The notes beneath the pieces are model-generated. The model searched no databases, had not been told where the DNA came from, and saw only the letters and a program-made list of their open reading frames with translations. Shown piece by piece: positions 34,699 through 43,184 of a stretch of DNA of 64,000 nucleotides; position 1 is the stretch's first letter; each line of letters begins with the position of its first letter. The position numbers and the translations under genes were made by a program. This DNA is from Algiphilus sp. (lineage in GTDB: Bacteria > Pseudomonadota > Gammaproteobacteria > Nevskiales > Nevskiaceae): contig NZ_JAGLEJ010000022.1 of the NCBI RefSeq assembly GCF_023145115.1, positions 1 to 64,000 of the forward strand. Direction: 5' to 3'.

Positions 34699-36492
34699 AT
34701 GATCCATCCAGGAAGGCAGCCCCGGCAGCGCCAGCAGGGCGCGATCGCCATGTTCGCGGCGCTCGGTATCAGCGTGATGATCTCCGTGCTGGCGATTCTC
34801 GATATCGGTTTCCTCTACCACTACAAGCGCGACTACCAGAAGGCCGCCGACCTCGCGGCCCTTGCCGGCACTGAGGAGCTGCGAGCGGCCTGCGAGGATG
34901 CCAAGAACCGCGCCACTACCAGCGCGCAGGCCAACCTCGGCAATACCGGCGTGCAGAGCATCCTCCCGGAGTGCGGGGTATGGGAGAAGGGCGACGAAGA
35001 CACCCCTTCCAGCTTCACGCCCGACTCGGGTGTCGACCGCAACGCCCTGAGGGTGACCGTTTCCGGGAACCCGCCGCGCTTTCTGATCCCCGGCGAGCGC
35101 ACCATCACCGCCACCGCGGTGGCGGTCGCTCAGCGGCCGCAGGCCTCGCTGAACATCCGCTCAACCCTGGTCTCGCTTGAGGACGGCGTCGTCAATGCCC
35201 TGCTCGGCGCATTGCTCGGCAGCAACGTGTCGCTTAACGTCGTTGGCTGGGAAGGCGTGGCCAACGCCGACGTCAACCTGCTCGACTTTCTCAATGAGCT
35301 TGCTTTCCTCGAAGGTATCGAGGTCAGCGCCGACATCGGCACCTATGAGAACCTGCTGGCTGCCGATGTCAGCCTGCTCAACCTGGTCAATGCCACCATC
35401 GAGGCCGTCGGCCCCGAGAGCATCGCCGGCGTCAACCTGGGACTGCTGAGGACTGACCTGCTGGACCTGACCCTTGGCGGCCTGGAGATTCCGTTGGGCG
35501 ATCTGCTCTCGCTCGGTCTCGGCACCGAGACGGCGGGACTCGACCTCGGCGTAAATGCCTTCGACCTGGTACAGGCCTTCGTCCAGGCCGCCAGCGCGGA
35601 GCACGCCCTGGCCGCTGGCGTCGGCGTGAACCTCCCCGGCGTGGCCGGCGTCTCGCTCCGCGCCAGCGTCATCGAACCGCCGCAGATCGCCGTCGTCGGC
35701 AACCCGGCGCGGATCGACCCGGTCGACCCCAGGAACGGCGACGGGCGCATCTATGTGCGCACCGCCCAGGTACGGCTGCTGCTCGGTGTCGATCTGGGGG
35801 TGCTCGGTTTGCTCAACGAGGTGCTCGCTCACCTGCCGTTGTTGAACCTGGAGGTGCTTGGCAGCGATCTCGACGTCGGCCTGAATGTCGGCGGCGCGGA
35901 GGCCTGGGTGACCGACCACAACTGCGCATTGGATGGGGACAAGTCCCTGGACGTGGACACCGCGACCGCCGCCGCCAATCTGGGCGTCGGCGTCTACAGC
36001 CCCGCCGCACTGAACGACTTCTTCGGCTCCGGCACGCCCTTTCCCGACGCCGATCTGCTCAACATTCTGAGCCTCTCGGTAGGGCCGATCACGGTGGCCA
36101 AAATCGGCATCAGCGCCAATGTCCCGGTGGCGGAGTCTTCGCAGTCCCTGGTCTATGACAACTTGCCGCCCGAGCCCGAGCAGCTGCCGGAGATCAGTGA
36201 CCCGGAAAGCGACGACATGTACCAGCAGATTTCAAGTCAGGACATCGTCGCGAGCCTGTCAAACACCCTCACCGGCCTCGAGCTTGAGGTCACGATCCTG
36301 AATTCGGAGCTTCTCGGTAACCTTCTCGAAGGGGTGCTGGCCCTCGTCGGCAATCTCGTTCTCGCACCGCTCAGCCTGCTGCTCGACCCCATTGTCAACG
36401 CCTTGCTCAACATTCTTGGCGTCAACCTCGCCGAAGCCGATGTCGGCGCGCGCATGAGCTGCATGCTTGGCGGCGCGGCGCTGGTGCATTAG
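34699..36492 (+). CDS. TadG-like (Tad/DUF2134) protein with a long leucine-rich central region
   Basis: 597 residues. The N-terminus matches the Tad domain: QQGAIAMFAALGISVMISVLAILDIGFLYHYKRDYQKAADLAALAG, one membrane helix followed by the conserved alanine-rich turn. The body resembles TadG with DUF2134. Residues about 145-360 are rich in short hydrophobic repeats with an LxLG/GLDLG flavour (for example GLEIPLGDLLSLGLG, TAGLDLGVNAFDL), suggesting a beta-solenoid or amphipathic surface. GAAGGAGG lies upstream. It is last of the three-gene cassette and is followed by an insertion-sequence remnant. GC looks lower than that of flanking genes. Confidence 0.75.
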   Translation: MIHPGRQPRQRQQGAIAMFAALGISVMISVLAILDIGFLYHYKRDYQKAADLAALAGTEELRAACEDAKNRATTSAQANLGNTGVQSILPECGVWEKGDEDTPSSFTPDSGVDRNALRVTVSGNPPRFLIPGERTITATAVAVAQRPQASLNIRSTLVSLEDGVVNALLGALLGSNVSLNVVGWEGVANADVNLLDFLNELAFLEGIEVSADIGTYENLLAADVSLLNLVNATIEAVGPESIAGVNLGLLRTDLLDLTLGGLEIPLGDLLSLGLGTETAGLDLGVNAFDLVQAFVQAASAEHALAAGVGVNLPGVAGVSLRASVIEPPQIAVVGNPARIDPVDPRNGDGRIYVRTAQVRLLLGVDLGVLGLLNEVLAHLPLLNLEVLGSDLDVGLNVGGAEAWVTDHNCALDGDKSLDVDTATAAANLGVGVYSPAALNDFFGSGTPFPDADLLNILSLSVGPITVAKIGISANVPVAESSQSLVYDNLPPEPEQLPEISDPESDDMYQQISSQDIVASLSNTLTGLELEVTILNSELLGNLLEGVLALVGNLVLAPLSLLLDPIVNALLNILGVNLAEADVGARMSCMLGGAALVH

Positions 36493-36654
36493 CGACAATC
36501 TGAACGGGGGGCTCAGGGGTCGGGGCTGCAGCAGCCTGTCGGACTTTCCCACCCGCCCGGGTCAAGATTGCGCAGCTTCCGAAACAGCCAGGGCTGCCCC
36601 ATACTGATAAATTGATGGAAGATTGCCCTGTAACCCATTGGGTTAGAGGCGATC
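36493..36654. other. Intergenic stretch before the transposase remnant
   Basis: No gene is supported here. Part of it (about 36595-36654) is AT-richer than its surroundings. The sequence CAGGGCTGCCCCATACTG at 36590-36607, about 50 bases before the transposase reading frame, could be the left terminal repeat of the ISAs1-type element, but no matching right end was found. Confidence 0.35.
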
Positions 36655-37105
36655 ATGATGCAGATGAAGGCCTGCTTTTCGGCGATTCCCGATCCTCGGC
36701 GCGCGCAAGCCCGGCAATGTGCCCTGCCCCATCTGCCGCTGTTCAGCGTCTTGGCGGTGGCCTCGGGCGCGACTTCCTGTCGCTAGCTCCAACGCTTCAT
36801 GGACACGCATCGCGAGCGGCTGAATGCGCTGTGCCAGCTGCGCTGGAAGCGGGTACCGGCGCATCCTTCGATTCGCTGCGCCCTTCATGGACTCAAGCCT
36901 CGAGCCGTTGAAGCGGCGTTCCGCCAACCGGCCGCCCGCCTTGAAGCCCCATCGGCGGCGGGGAAGCGTATCGCCATGGAGGGCAAGACCTTGGGCGGCA
37001 GCCTCGGTCATTTCGAAGACCGCCCGGCCGCCCAGCAGCGATGCGGTCGGCAACGCACGGTCGATGCCCCTTCTGGACGGCCTCCGGTGTCCGAACATCG
37101 GCTAG
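36655..37105 (+). pseudogene. Degenerate ISAs1-family transposase fragment
   Basis: The frame starting at 36655 reads KACFSAIPDPRRAQARQC, then a TAG stop at 36784-36786, then LQRFMDTHRERLNALC and KRIAMEGKTLGGSLGHFEDRPAAQQ. This follows the ISAs1 N-terminal domain (F-x-IPDPR) and the catalytic-region motif (IDGKTLRGS). After about 37040 the similarity continues in another frame (NARSMPLLDGL, compare NEITAIPxLLD), so there is also a frameshift. The C-terminal two thirds with the rest of the DDE triad is missing. It is a dead remnant, which marks a past insertion between the Tad cassette and the DUF455 gene. Confidence 0.75.
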
Positions 37106-37155
37106 ACGGATGGAGCCGTAGCGGAGCGGGCTTGCAGCAGGGGCGCCGTACTCGT

Positions 37156-37971
37156 TCACCGAGTTTGGCGGCCAGGCGCTCGACCGGGTCCAGCCCCCAT
37201 CATTTCCGATCGGCTGAAACCCGCCTGTTCTCGCGCCGTATCGTTGAACGGCGGGCGCAGCGCAACACCGTAGTCGGCAAGCAGTGCCGTGAAGGTCGCG
37301 TCCGAGACCAGCCCGTGCCGCGCGCACAGCCAGCGGAACCAGCGTGTGCCGATGGCGACGTGGCGGACTTCCTCGTCGAGGATGACGCGCAGCACATCGG
37401 CGCTGCGCCGGTCGCCCGCCTGCTCCAGCCGCGCGATCATGCCGGGGGTGACGTCGAGCCCGCGCGCTTCCAGCACGCGCGGGACCAGCGCCATGCGGTG
37501 CAGCGGGTCGTGGGTGGTCTTCTCCGCCATCTCCCAGAGCCCGTTGTGCGCGGGATGATCGCCGTAGGCCACGCCGTGATCGGCCAGCCGGTCGCGCAGC
37601 ATGCCGAAGTGCCGCGCCTCGTCGGCGGCCACCGATAGCCAGTCGCGGTAGAAGGCATCCGGCATGCCCGGAAAGCGCGCTGCTGCATCGAGGGCCAGAT
37701 TGATGGCGTTGAACTCGATGTGGGCGACCGCGTGCAACAGCGCCACCCGCCCTGCCTCGCTGCCCAGCCCGCGTGTCGGCACATCGCGCGGATGCAGCAG
37801 CACCGGCCTGGGCGGGCGCCCCGGCGCGCCGGCGAGCGCGGTCGCCGGCGCGTCCGGATGGCATGGGGCGCTTAGGCCATCCAGCGCCGCGACACGCGCA
37901 CGCTTGTCGTCGGGATCGGCGCTCAGCAGCGCGTCGCGAATCGCCCGCCAGCGCGCGTCGGATTCCGCCAC
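37156..37971 (-). CDS. DUF455 ferritin-like protein
   Basis: 271 residues, helical. Glutamate and ExxH motifs of a diiron ferritin-like site are visible: HIEFNAINLAL, DEARHFGML and DEEVRHVAIG. The family ends in PPFNxxAR-x-AGFS, here PPFNDTAREQAGFSRSEM. The last 14 residues (MGAGPGRAPGRQTR) look foreign, probably from the adjacent insertion-sequence remnant. The start is taken as GTG at 37969-37971 with GAGG upstream, 10 bases after metZ, because the longer open frame runs back through metZ. Molecular function is unknown. Confidence 0.82.
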   Translation of the reverse strand: MAESDARWRAIRDALLSADPDDKRARVAALDGLSAPCHPDAPATALAGAPGRPPRPVLLHPRDVPTRGLGSEAGRVALLHAVAHIEFNAINLALDAAARFPGMPDAFYRDWLSVAADEARHFGMLRDRLADHGVAYGDHPAHNGLWEMAEKTTHDPLHRMALVPRVLEARGLDVTPGMIARLEQAGDRRSADVLRVILDEEVRHVAIGTRWFRWLCARHGLVSDATFTALLADYGVALRPPFNDTAREQAGFSRSEMMGAGPGRAPGRQTR

Positions 37972-37981
37972 GACGAATGCC

Positions 37982-39178
37982 TCAGCGCAGTGCGCCGCGG
38001 ATGTCGTCGACCAGGTCGGCGGCGTCCTCGAGGCCCACCGCGATGCGCACCAGGCCGTCGCCGATGCCGGCACGCGCCCGCGCTTCCGGCCCGATCCGCA
38101 AGTGCGTGGTGGACGCCGGATGCGTCACGGTCGTCCGGGTGTCGCCCAGATTGGCCGTGATCGAGGCGAGCTGCAGGCGGTCGATGAAGCGCCAGGCCGC
38201 GGCTTGATCGACCAGGTCGAAGCTGACGATGCCGCCGAAGCCGCCCTGCTGGCGGCTGGCCAGCGCGTGCTGCGGATGATCCGGCAGCCCCGGATAGTAG
38301 ACGTGGCGCACGGCGTCCTCGGCCACCAGCGCCTCGGCGACCTGCCGTGCGCGGGTCTCGTGCGCTTCCATGCGCACCTGCAGCGTCTCCAGACCCTTCA
38401 GGAAGCTCCAGGCGTTGAACGGGCTCATCGACGGCCCGCAGGTGCGCATGAAGCGGAACAGGGTGCCGCCCACGGTTTCCTGATCGCCGACGATGGCACC
38501 GCCGACGCAGCGCCCCTGCCCGTCCAGATACTTGGTCGCCGAGTGCATGACCAGGTGCGCGCCGAGCGCGATCGGCTGCTGGAATACCGGCGTGAGGAAG
38601 CAATTGTCGACCACCAGACGGGCGTCCGCGGCGCGCGCGATCTCCGCCAGGCCGGCGATGTCGACGACCTCGCACAGCGGGTTGGTGGGCGACTCGACAA
38701 AGAGCATGCGCGTGCTCGGCGTAACCGCCTCGCGCCAGGCGTCGAGATCGCACGGATCGACGTAGGAGAAGCACAACCCGAAGCGCGACAGGATGTTCTC
38801 GAACAGCGAGATGGTGGAACCGAACAGGGTGCGCGAGGCGACGACGTGATCGCCCTCCGACAGCAGCGCCATGCACAGCACCAGGATCGCGCTCATGCCC
38901 GAGGCCGTGCCGATGCCGGCCTCGGCGCCCTCCATCACCGCCAGCCGCTTCTCGAAAGCCTCGACGGTGGGGTTGGTGAAGCGCGAATAGACGTAGCCGG
39001 CCTCGCGCTCGGCGAAGACCGCCGCCGCCTGCTCGGCCGAGTCGAAGACGAAGCTGGAGGTGGCGAAGATCGCCGGCGAGTGCTCGCGCCAGGGCGTGCG
39101 CAGGGTGGCGCCGCGCACGCCGAGGGTGCCGGCGCCGAGCGGCCGCGGTGCAGCGGGTGTGTCGGATGATTCAGCCAT
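37982..39178 (-). CDS. metZ: O-succinylhomoserine sulfhydrylase
   Basis: 398 residues, Cys/Met metabolism PLP enzyme. MetZ makes homocysteine directly from O-succinylhomoserine and sulfide. The PLP lysine is in HSATKYLDGQGR, with SRFTNPTVEAFEKRLAVMEGAE, VDNCFLTPVFQQP and GIVSFDL around it. Position next to purF is the Pseudomonas metZ arrangement. The start is ATG at 39176-39178 (MAESSDTP), overlapping the purF stop by 8 bases. Cystathionine gamma-synthase is a close alternative, but the context favours MetZ. Confidence 0.93.
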   Translation of the reverse strand: MAESSDTPAAPRPLGAGTLGVRGATLRTPWREHSPAIFATSSFVFDSAEQAAAVFAEREAGYVYSRFTNPTVEAFEKRLAVMEGAEAGIGTASGMSAILVLCMALLSEGDHVVASRTLFGSTISLFENILSRFGLCFSYVDPCDLDAWREAVTPSTRMLFVESPTNPLCEVVDIAGLAEIARAADARLVVDNCFLTPVFQQPIALGAHLVMHSATKYLDGQGRCVGGAIVGDQETVGGTLFRFMRTCGPSMSPFNAWSFLKGLETLQVRMEAHETRARQVAEALVAEDAVRHVYYPGLPDHPQHALASRQQGGFGGIVSFDLVDQAAAWRFIDRLQLASITANLGDTRTTVTHPASTTHLRIGPEARARAGIGDGLVRIAVGLEDAADLVDDIRGALR

Positions 39179-40694
39179 GGGCGGCGTTGTGCAGTTCGAT
39201 GGGCATGCCGGGGGCGTCCCGGCGCTGCCGTTTGGCCGCATCCGAGCGGAACAGTTCCAGCTGATCGAGGTAGTCGCGGGAGATGTCCTGGGTGACGTAC
39301 TCGCCGTTGAACACCGAGCAGTCGAAGTGCTGCAGCGCCGGATTGCCCTCGTTGACCGATTCCTTGAGATCGTCCAGTTCCTGGAAGATCAGCCGGTCCG
39401 CGCCCAGCGCCTCGCGGATGCCCTCTTCGGACAGTTCGTTGGCGACCAGTTCCGAGGCGGTCGGCATGTCGATGCCGTAGACATTGGGATACCGCACCGG
39501 GGGCGCGGCCGACGCGAAGTAGACCTTGCGCGCGCCGGCGTCGCGGGCCATCTGGATGATCTCGCGCGAGGTCGTGCCGCGCACGATGGAGTCGTCGACC
39601 AGCAGCACGTTCTTGCCCTGGAACTCCAGATCGATCGGGTTGAGCTTCTGCCGCACGCTCTTCTTGCGCATGGCCTGGCCGGGCATGATGAAGGTGCGGC
39701 CGATGTAGCGGTTCTTGATGAAGCCCTCGCGGTACTTCACGCCGAGACGCCCCGCCATCTCCGCCGCCGCCGTGCGCGACGACTCCGGTACCGGGATGAC
39801 GACATCGATATCGTGCTCGCCCCAGTCGCGCAGCAGCTTGTCGCCGAGCTTCTCGCCCATGCGCAGCCGCGCCTTGTAGACGTAGACATCGTCCAGCACC
39901 GAGTCGGGGCGCGCGAGATAGACGTACTCGAACAGGCACGGCGACAGCACCGGCTTGGATGCGCACTGCTGCCGCAGAAGCCGTCCGTCGTGCGTGACCA
40001 CGACGGCCTCGCCGGGTGCGATGTCGCCGATGATCTCGAACTGCAGCGCGTCCAGCGCCACCGATTCCGAGGCCACCATGTAGTCGGTGCCGTCCGGCCC
40101 CTCGCGCTTGCCGAGGATCACCGGCCGGATGCCGAAGGGATCGCGGAACGCCACCATGCCGTAGCCCGTGACGAGCGCCACGCAGGCGTAGGCGCCGCGC
40201 GCGCGGGCGTGCAGCTGTGCCACCGCCGCGAAGATGTGCTCGGGGCGCAGGCTGCCCTCGGCCTGCTCCATGAGCTCGTGCGCGAAGATGTTGAGCAGGA
40301 TCTCGGAGTCCGAATCGGTGTTGATGTGACGCCGGTCCTGCGCGAACAGCTCGTCCTTGAGCAGCTCGGTGTTGGTCAGGTTGCCGTTGTGCGCGAAGGC
40401 GATGCCGTAGGGCATGTTGGTGTAGAGCGGCTGGGCTTCCGCGGCGCTCGACTCGCCGGCCGTCGGGTAGCGCACGTGCGCGATGCCCATCCGTCCCTGG
40501 AGCCGTGCCATCTCCTCGTCGCGATGGAAGACGTCGCGCACGAGCCCGAGGTCCTTGTGCAGGTAGAGCTTGCCGTCGGCGTTGGTCAGGATGCCCGCCG
40601 CATCCTGCCCGCGGTGCTGAAGCACGGTCAGCGCGTCGAAGAGATCCTGATTCACCGGCAGGTTGGCCGAAACGATGCCCGCAATCCCGCACAT
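39171..40694 (-). CDS. purF: Amidophosphoribosyltransferase
   Basis: 507 residues. It is the first committed step of purine synthesis, forming phosphoribosylamine from PRPP and glutamine. The nucleophile cysteine follows the initiator methionine (MCGIAGIV), so there is no propeptide, as in the E. coli type. The glutamine amidotransferase part has HNGNLTNTEL and NTDSDSEILLN; the PRPP loop is VLLVDDSIVRGTTSREI. The start at 40692-40694 is fixed by the catalytic cysteine. It lies 4 bases after cvpA. Confidence 0.97.
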   Translation of the reverse strand: MCGIAGIVSANLPVNQDLFDALTVLQHRGQDAAGILTNADGKLYLHKDLGLVRDVFHRDEEMARLQGRMGIAHVRYPTAGESSAAEAQPLYTNMPYGIAFAHNGNLTNTELLKDELFAQDRRHINTDSDSEILLNIFAHELMEQAEGSLRPEHIFAAVAQLHARARGAYACVALVTGYGMVAFRDPFGIRPVILGKREGPDGTDYMVASESVALDALQFEIIGDIAPGEAVVVTHDGRLLRQQCASKPVLSPCLFEYVYLARPDSVLDDVYVYKARLRMGEKLGDKLLRDWGEHDIDVVIPVPESSRTAAAEMAGRLGVKYREGFIKNRYIGRTFIMPGQAMRKKSVRQKLNPIDLEFQGKNVLLVDDSIVRGTTSREIIQMARDAGARKVYFASAAPPVRYPNVYGIDMPTASELVANELSEEGIREALGADRLIFQELDDLKESVNEGNPALQHFDCSVFNGEYVTQDISRDYLDQLELFRSDAAKRQRRDAPGMPIELHNAAHG

Positions 40695-40698
40695 AGCC

Positions 40699-41226
40699 CT
40701 ACTCCGCTGTTGAAGCCGCTTCCGGCTCCGGTTCCGGGTCGGGAGCGATGTCCCGCACCCATTCACTCGGCAACTGCGCCCGCGTCCACTCGGCGAGCGG
40801 CTCGAATTGCGGGACCAGTGCCGAGTCCTGCCACCACGACTCGCGCTCGATGACCGTCATGCCGCCGACCGCGACCGCGATCACCACCATCAGCACGCCT
40901 CGCGCACCGCCGAACAGGCCGCCCAGGGCGCGATCGGGGCCCGAGAACGGCGATCCCCGCACCGCGTTGGCGATGAAATGGGTCGCTACCGAGCCGATGA
41001 TCAGCGCCACGATGAACACGGCCAGGTAGGCGATGATCATGCGCGCCGGATCGAGGCCGATGGTATCGACCAGCATGGCGTCCAGCGTCGGCGCGAACAG
41101 GATGGCGGCGACCACCGCCAGCACCCAGCTGGCGAGATTCAGCGCTTCCCGGACGAAACCGCGGAGCAGACCGACCAGGGCCGACACCAGGACGATGGCG
41201 ATCACGCAGTAGTCAACCCAGTTCAT
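40699..41226 (-). CDS. cvpA: CvpA family inner membrane protein
   Basis: 175 residues with four hydrophobic helices (VDYCVIAIVLVSALVGLLRGFVREAL, LASWVLAVVAAIL, MIIAYLAVFIVALIIG, GVLMVVIAVAVGG) and an acidic tail. CvpA is needed for colicin V export in E. coli and for envelope stress tolerance in other species. It is linked to purF, as here, in most gammaproteobacteria. Confidence 0.93.
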   Translation of the reverse strand: MNWVDYCVIAIVLVSALVGLLRGFVREALNLASWVLAVVAAILFAPTLDAMLVDTIGLDPARMIIAYLAVFIVALIIGSVATHFIANAVRGSPFSGPDRALGGLFGGARGVLMVVIAVAVGGMTVIERESWWQDSALVPQFEPLAEWTRAQLPSEWVRDIAPDPEPEPEAASTAE

Positions 41227-41253
41227 ATGGACCGCCGGCCGAGAACGGGGCGC

Positions 41254-41272
41254 ATTGTAACACCCGCGTTAC
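41254..41272 (-). promoter_or_regulatory. Possible -10 box and inverted repeat upstream of cvpA-purF
   Basis: On the minus strand TACAAT (41254-41259) resembles a -10 box, 28 bases before the cvpA start. It overlaps a GTAAC-N6-GTTAC inverted repeat (41257-41272) that could bind a repressor. It is not a PurR consensus. No -35 box is clear. The evidence is motif only. Confidence 0.35.
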
Positions 41273-41297
41273 GGCGTCCCGGCGATTCCACGGCTGC

Positions 41298-41942
41298 TCA
41301 TCGGCCCGCCGACCCCTCGTGAAAGGCCCGCGCACCGGCGAAGCCGCTGTCCTGCAGTCGCCGGGCAGCGCGGGTCGCTTCGGCCTCGGTGCCGAACGCG
41401 CCGACCTGCAAACGCCAGTAGCGCCGACCCTCCACCTGCACGTCGCGCAGCCGGGTCCGGAACCCCGCCGCACGGGCGCGCGACTGCCCGGCATCGGCGG
41501 TCTCGCGATCGCTGTAGGACGCTGCCTGGACCCACCACTCCCCCGCCGACGACGCGGATGCCGCGGGCGCGGGATCGGTCGCGGGCTGCGGGTCGGGCGC
41601 TCCCGGTGGCGTCCGCTCCGCAACCGACGGCTCGTCCTGCGGGGCCGGCCGGGGCGGCGGCGCATCCGCCTCCCGCGGCTCGGCTTGCGGCGGGCCGGAC
41701 GGCGCGGCGCGATCGTCCGGTGCGTCGCGCGCCGCCCGCGCCTCCGGCGCCGCCGGTGACGCCCCGTCCGACCCCGGCGTCCGGACCGATTCGGGGGTGT
41801 CCAGACGCAGCACGACGGCGCCGTCCTGTTCGCGTTCCGCCCCCGGTTCCGGGATGAGCAGCGACAGCAGGAAGGCAGCGCCGAACACGGTCACCGCACC
41901 GATCAGGCGCCGCATCAGGACCTTGTCGACCTCGTCGCTCAC
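41298..41942 (-). CDS. dedD: SPOR-domain membrane protein (DedD-like)
   Basis: 214 residues. A short cytoplasmic start (MSDEVDKVLMRRLIG), one membrane helix, a long proline/alanine/acidic linker and a C-terminal SPOR domain from about residue 140 (WWVQAASYSDRETADAGQSRARAAGF, YWRLQVGAFGTEAEATRAARRL). DedD binds denuded peptidoglycan at the septum and helps division. Order folC-dedD-cvpA-purF matches other gammaproteobacteria. The start overlaps the folC stop by 4 bases. Confidence 0.9.
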   Translation of the reverse strand: MSDEVDKVLMRRLIGAVTVFGAAFLLSLLIPEPGAEREQDGAVVLRLDTPESVRTPGSDGASPAAPEARAARDAPDDRAAPSGPPQAEPREADAPPPRPAPQDEPSVAERTPPGAPDPQPATDPAPAASASSAGEWWVQAASYSDRETADAGQSRARAAGFRTRLRDVQVEGRRYWRLQVGAFGTEAEATRAARRLQDSGFAGARAFHEGSAGR

Positions 41943-43174
41943 GCGCGCAGCGCTCCGGCAACGGTGAGGAAGGAGCCCGTCACCAGGATCGACTCGTTGT
42001 CGGCGCGCGATGCGCGCGCAAGCGCCAGGGCTTCGGCGACATCCTGCGCTGCGGTCACATCCGTCATGCCGGCGCCGGCGACGCGGCCGGCGAGCATGTC
42101 GCCGGTCATCCCGCGCGGCCCGGGAAGCCCCGCACAGACCCAGCTGGCCGCCAGCGGTGCCAGCACCTGTGCAACGCCCTCCACCGGCTTGTCCGCAAGC
42201 ATGCCCAGCACGATACGCCAGCGACGATGGCGCTGGCCGAGCGCCGCCGCAAGCTCTCCGGCCGCCTCGACGTTGTGCGCGATGTCGAGGATCAGGTCCC
42301 CGTGGGTCTGCTGCCGGCCGGGCAGCAAGAAGGCCGCGACCGCGCCGGGGAGCGCGGCCGCGATGGAGGCTGCCTCCATGCCCGTCTCGGTCAGGCCGAT
42401 CGCGGCCGCCGCGATGTTGCGCCGGACGGCGTCACCGGCGATCGCGGGGGGTGGCAGCACGGTATCGAAGCCGTCGATCCGCCAGCCGCCGGCGGCATCG
42501 TCGGCGACCACGCCCACCGGTCGTCCGCGTGCGCCGATGCCGTCGAGCGCCTCCCGCAGCGCGACCGGGGGCTCAGGCATGGCCAGGACCGCCGCGCGGC
42601 CCGGCCGGGCAACGCCGGCCTTCTCGCGGGCGATGCCGTCCAGCGAGTCCCCCAGTTCGGCCACGTGATCGAGGCCGATGCTGGTGATCACGCAGGCGTC
42701 GGCGTCGATCGCGTTGACCGCGTCGAGGCGACCGCCCAGGCCGACCTCGAGCACCCGCAGATCGACATCGGCGTCGTCGAACAGGCACAGCGCCGCCAGG
42801 GTGGTGAACTCGAAATAGGTCAGCATCACGTCGCCGCGCGCGGCCTCGACCCGGGCGAAGGCGTCGATCAGGCTCGTGCGCTCGCAGGGGACGCCGTCGA
42901 TGCGGATGCGCTCGCCGAAATCGAGCAGGTGCGGCGAGGTGTAGAGCCCCACCCGACGGCCGCAGGCGCGCGCGAGCTGAGCCGCGAAATGCGCGCAGCT
43001 GCCCTTGCCGTTGGTGCCGGCAACGGTCAGGGTCGGACGCGCCGCGGGAGCGAGTCGATCGAGCACGCGGGCCACGCGGTCGAGACCCAGCACGATGCCA
43101 CCGCGCGGGCCCTGCTCCAACCAGGCCAGCCATTGCTCGAGCGACCAGCCCGGCGCCGGCCGGGTGGCAGTCAT
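41939..43174 (-). CDS. folC: Bifunctional folylpolyglutamate synthase/dihydrofolate synthase
   Basis: 411 residues, Mur ligase fold. It makes dihydrofolate and adds glutamates to folates. The ATP loop TVAGTNGKGSCAHF and motifs TSPHLLDFGERIRIDG, EVGLGGRLDAVN, GLDHVAELGDSLDGIAREKAG and DIAHNVEAAGEL are intact. It is between accD and dedD, the standard order. Confidence 0.96.
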   Translation of the reverse strand: MTATRPAPGWSLEQWLAWLEQGPRGGIVLGLDRVARVLDRLAPAARPTLTVAGTNGKGSCAHFAAQLARACGRRVGLYTSPHLLDFGERIRIDGVPCERTSLIDAFARVEAARGDVMLTYFEFTTLAALCLFDDADVDLRVLEVGLGGRLDAVNAIDADACVITSIGLDHVAELGDSLDGIAREKAGVARPGRAAVLAMPEPPVALREALDGIGARGRPVGVVADDAAGGWRIDGFDTVLPPPAIAGDAVRRNIAAAAIGLTETGMEAASIAAALPGAVAAFLLPGRQQTHGDLILDIAHNVEAAGELAAALGQRHRRWRIVLGMLADKPVEGVAQVLAPLAASWVCAGLPGPRGMTGDMLAGRVAGAGMTDVTAAQDVAEALALARASRADNESILVTGSFLTVAGALRA

Positions 43175-43184
43175 GGTCGCCGCT

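Noticed and set aside
36493..36654. A small gene before the transposase remnant
   Set aside because: No start with ribosome-binding site and no conserved peptide; better seen as insertion-sequence end plus spacer.
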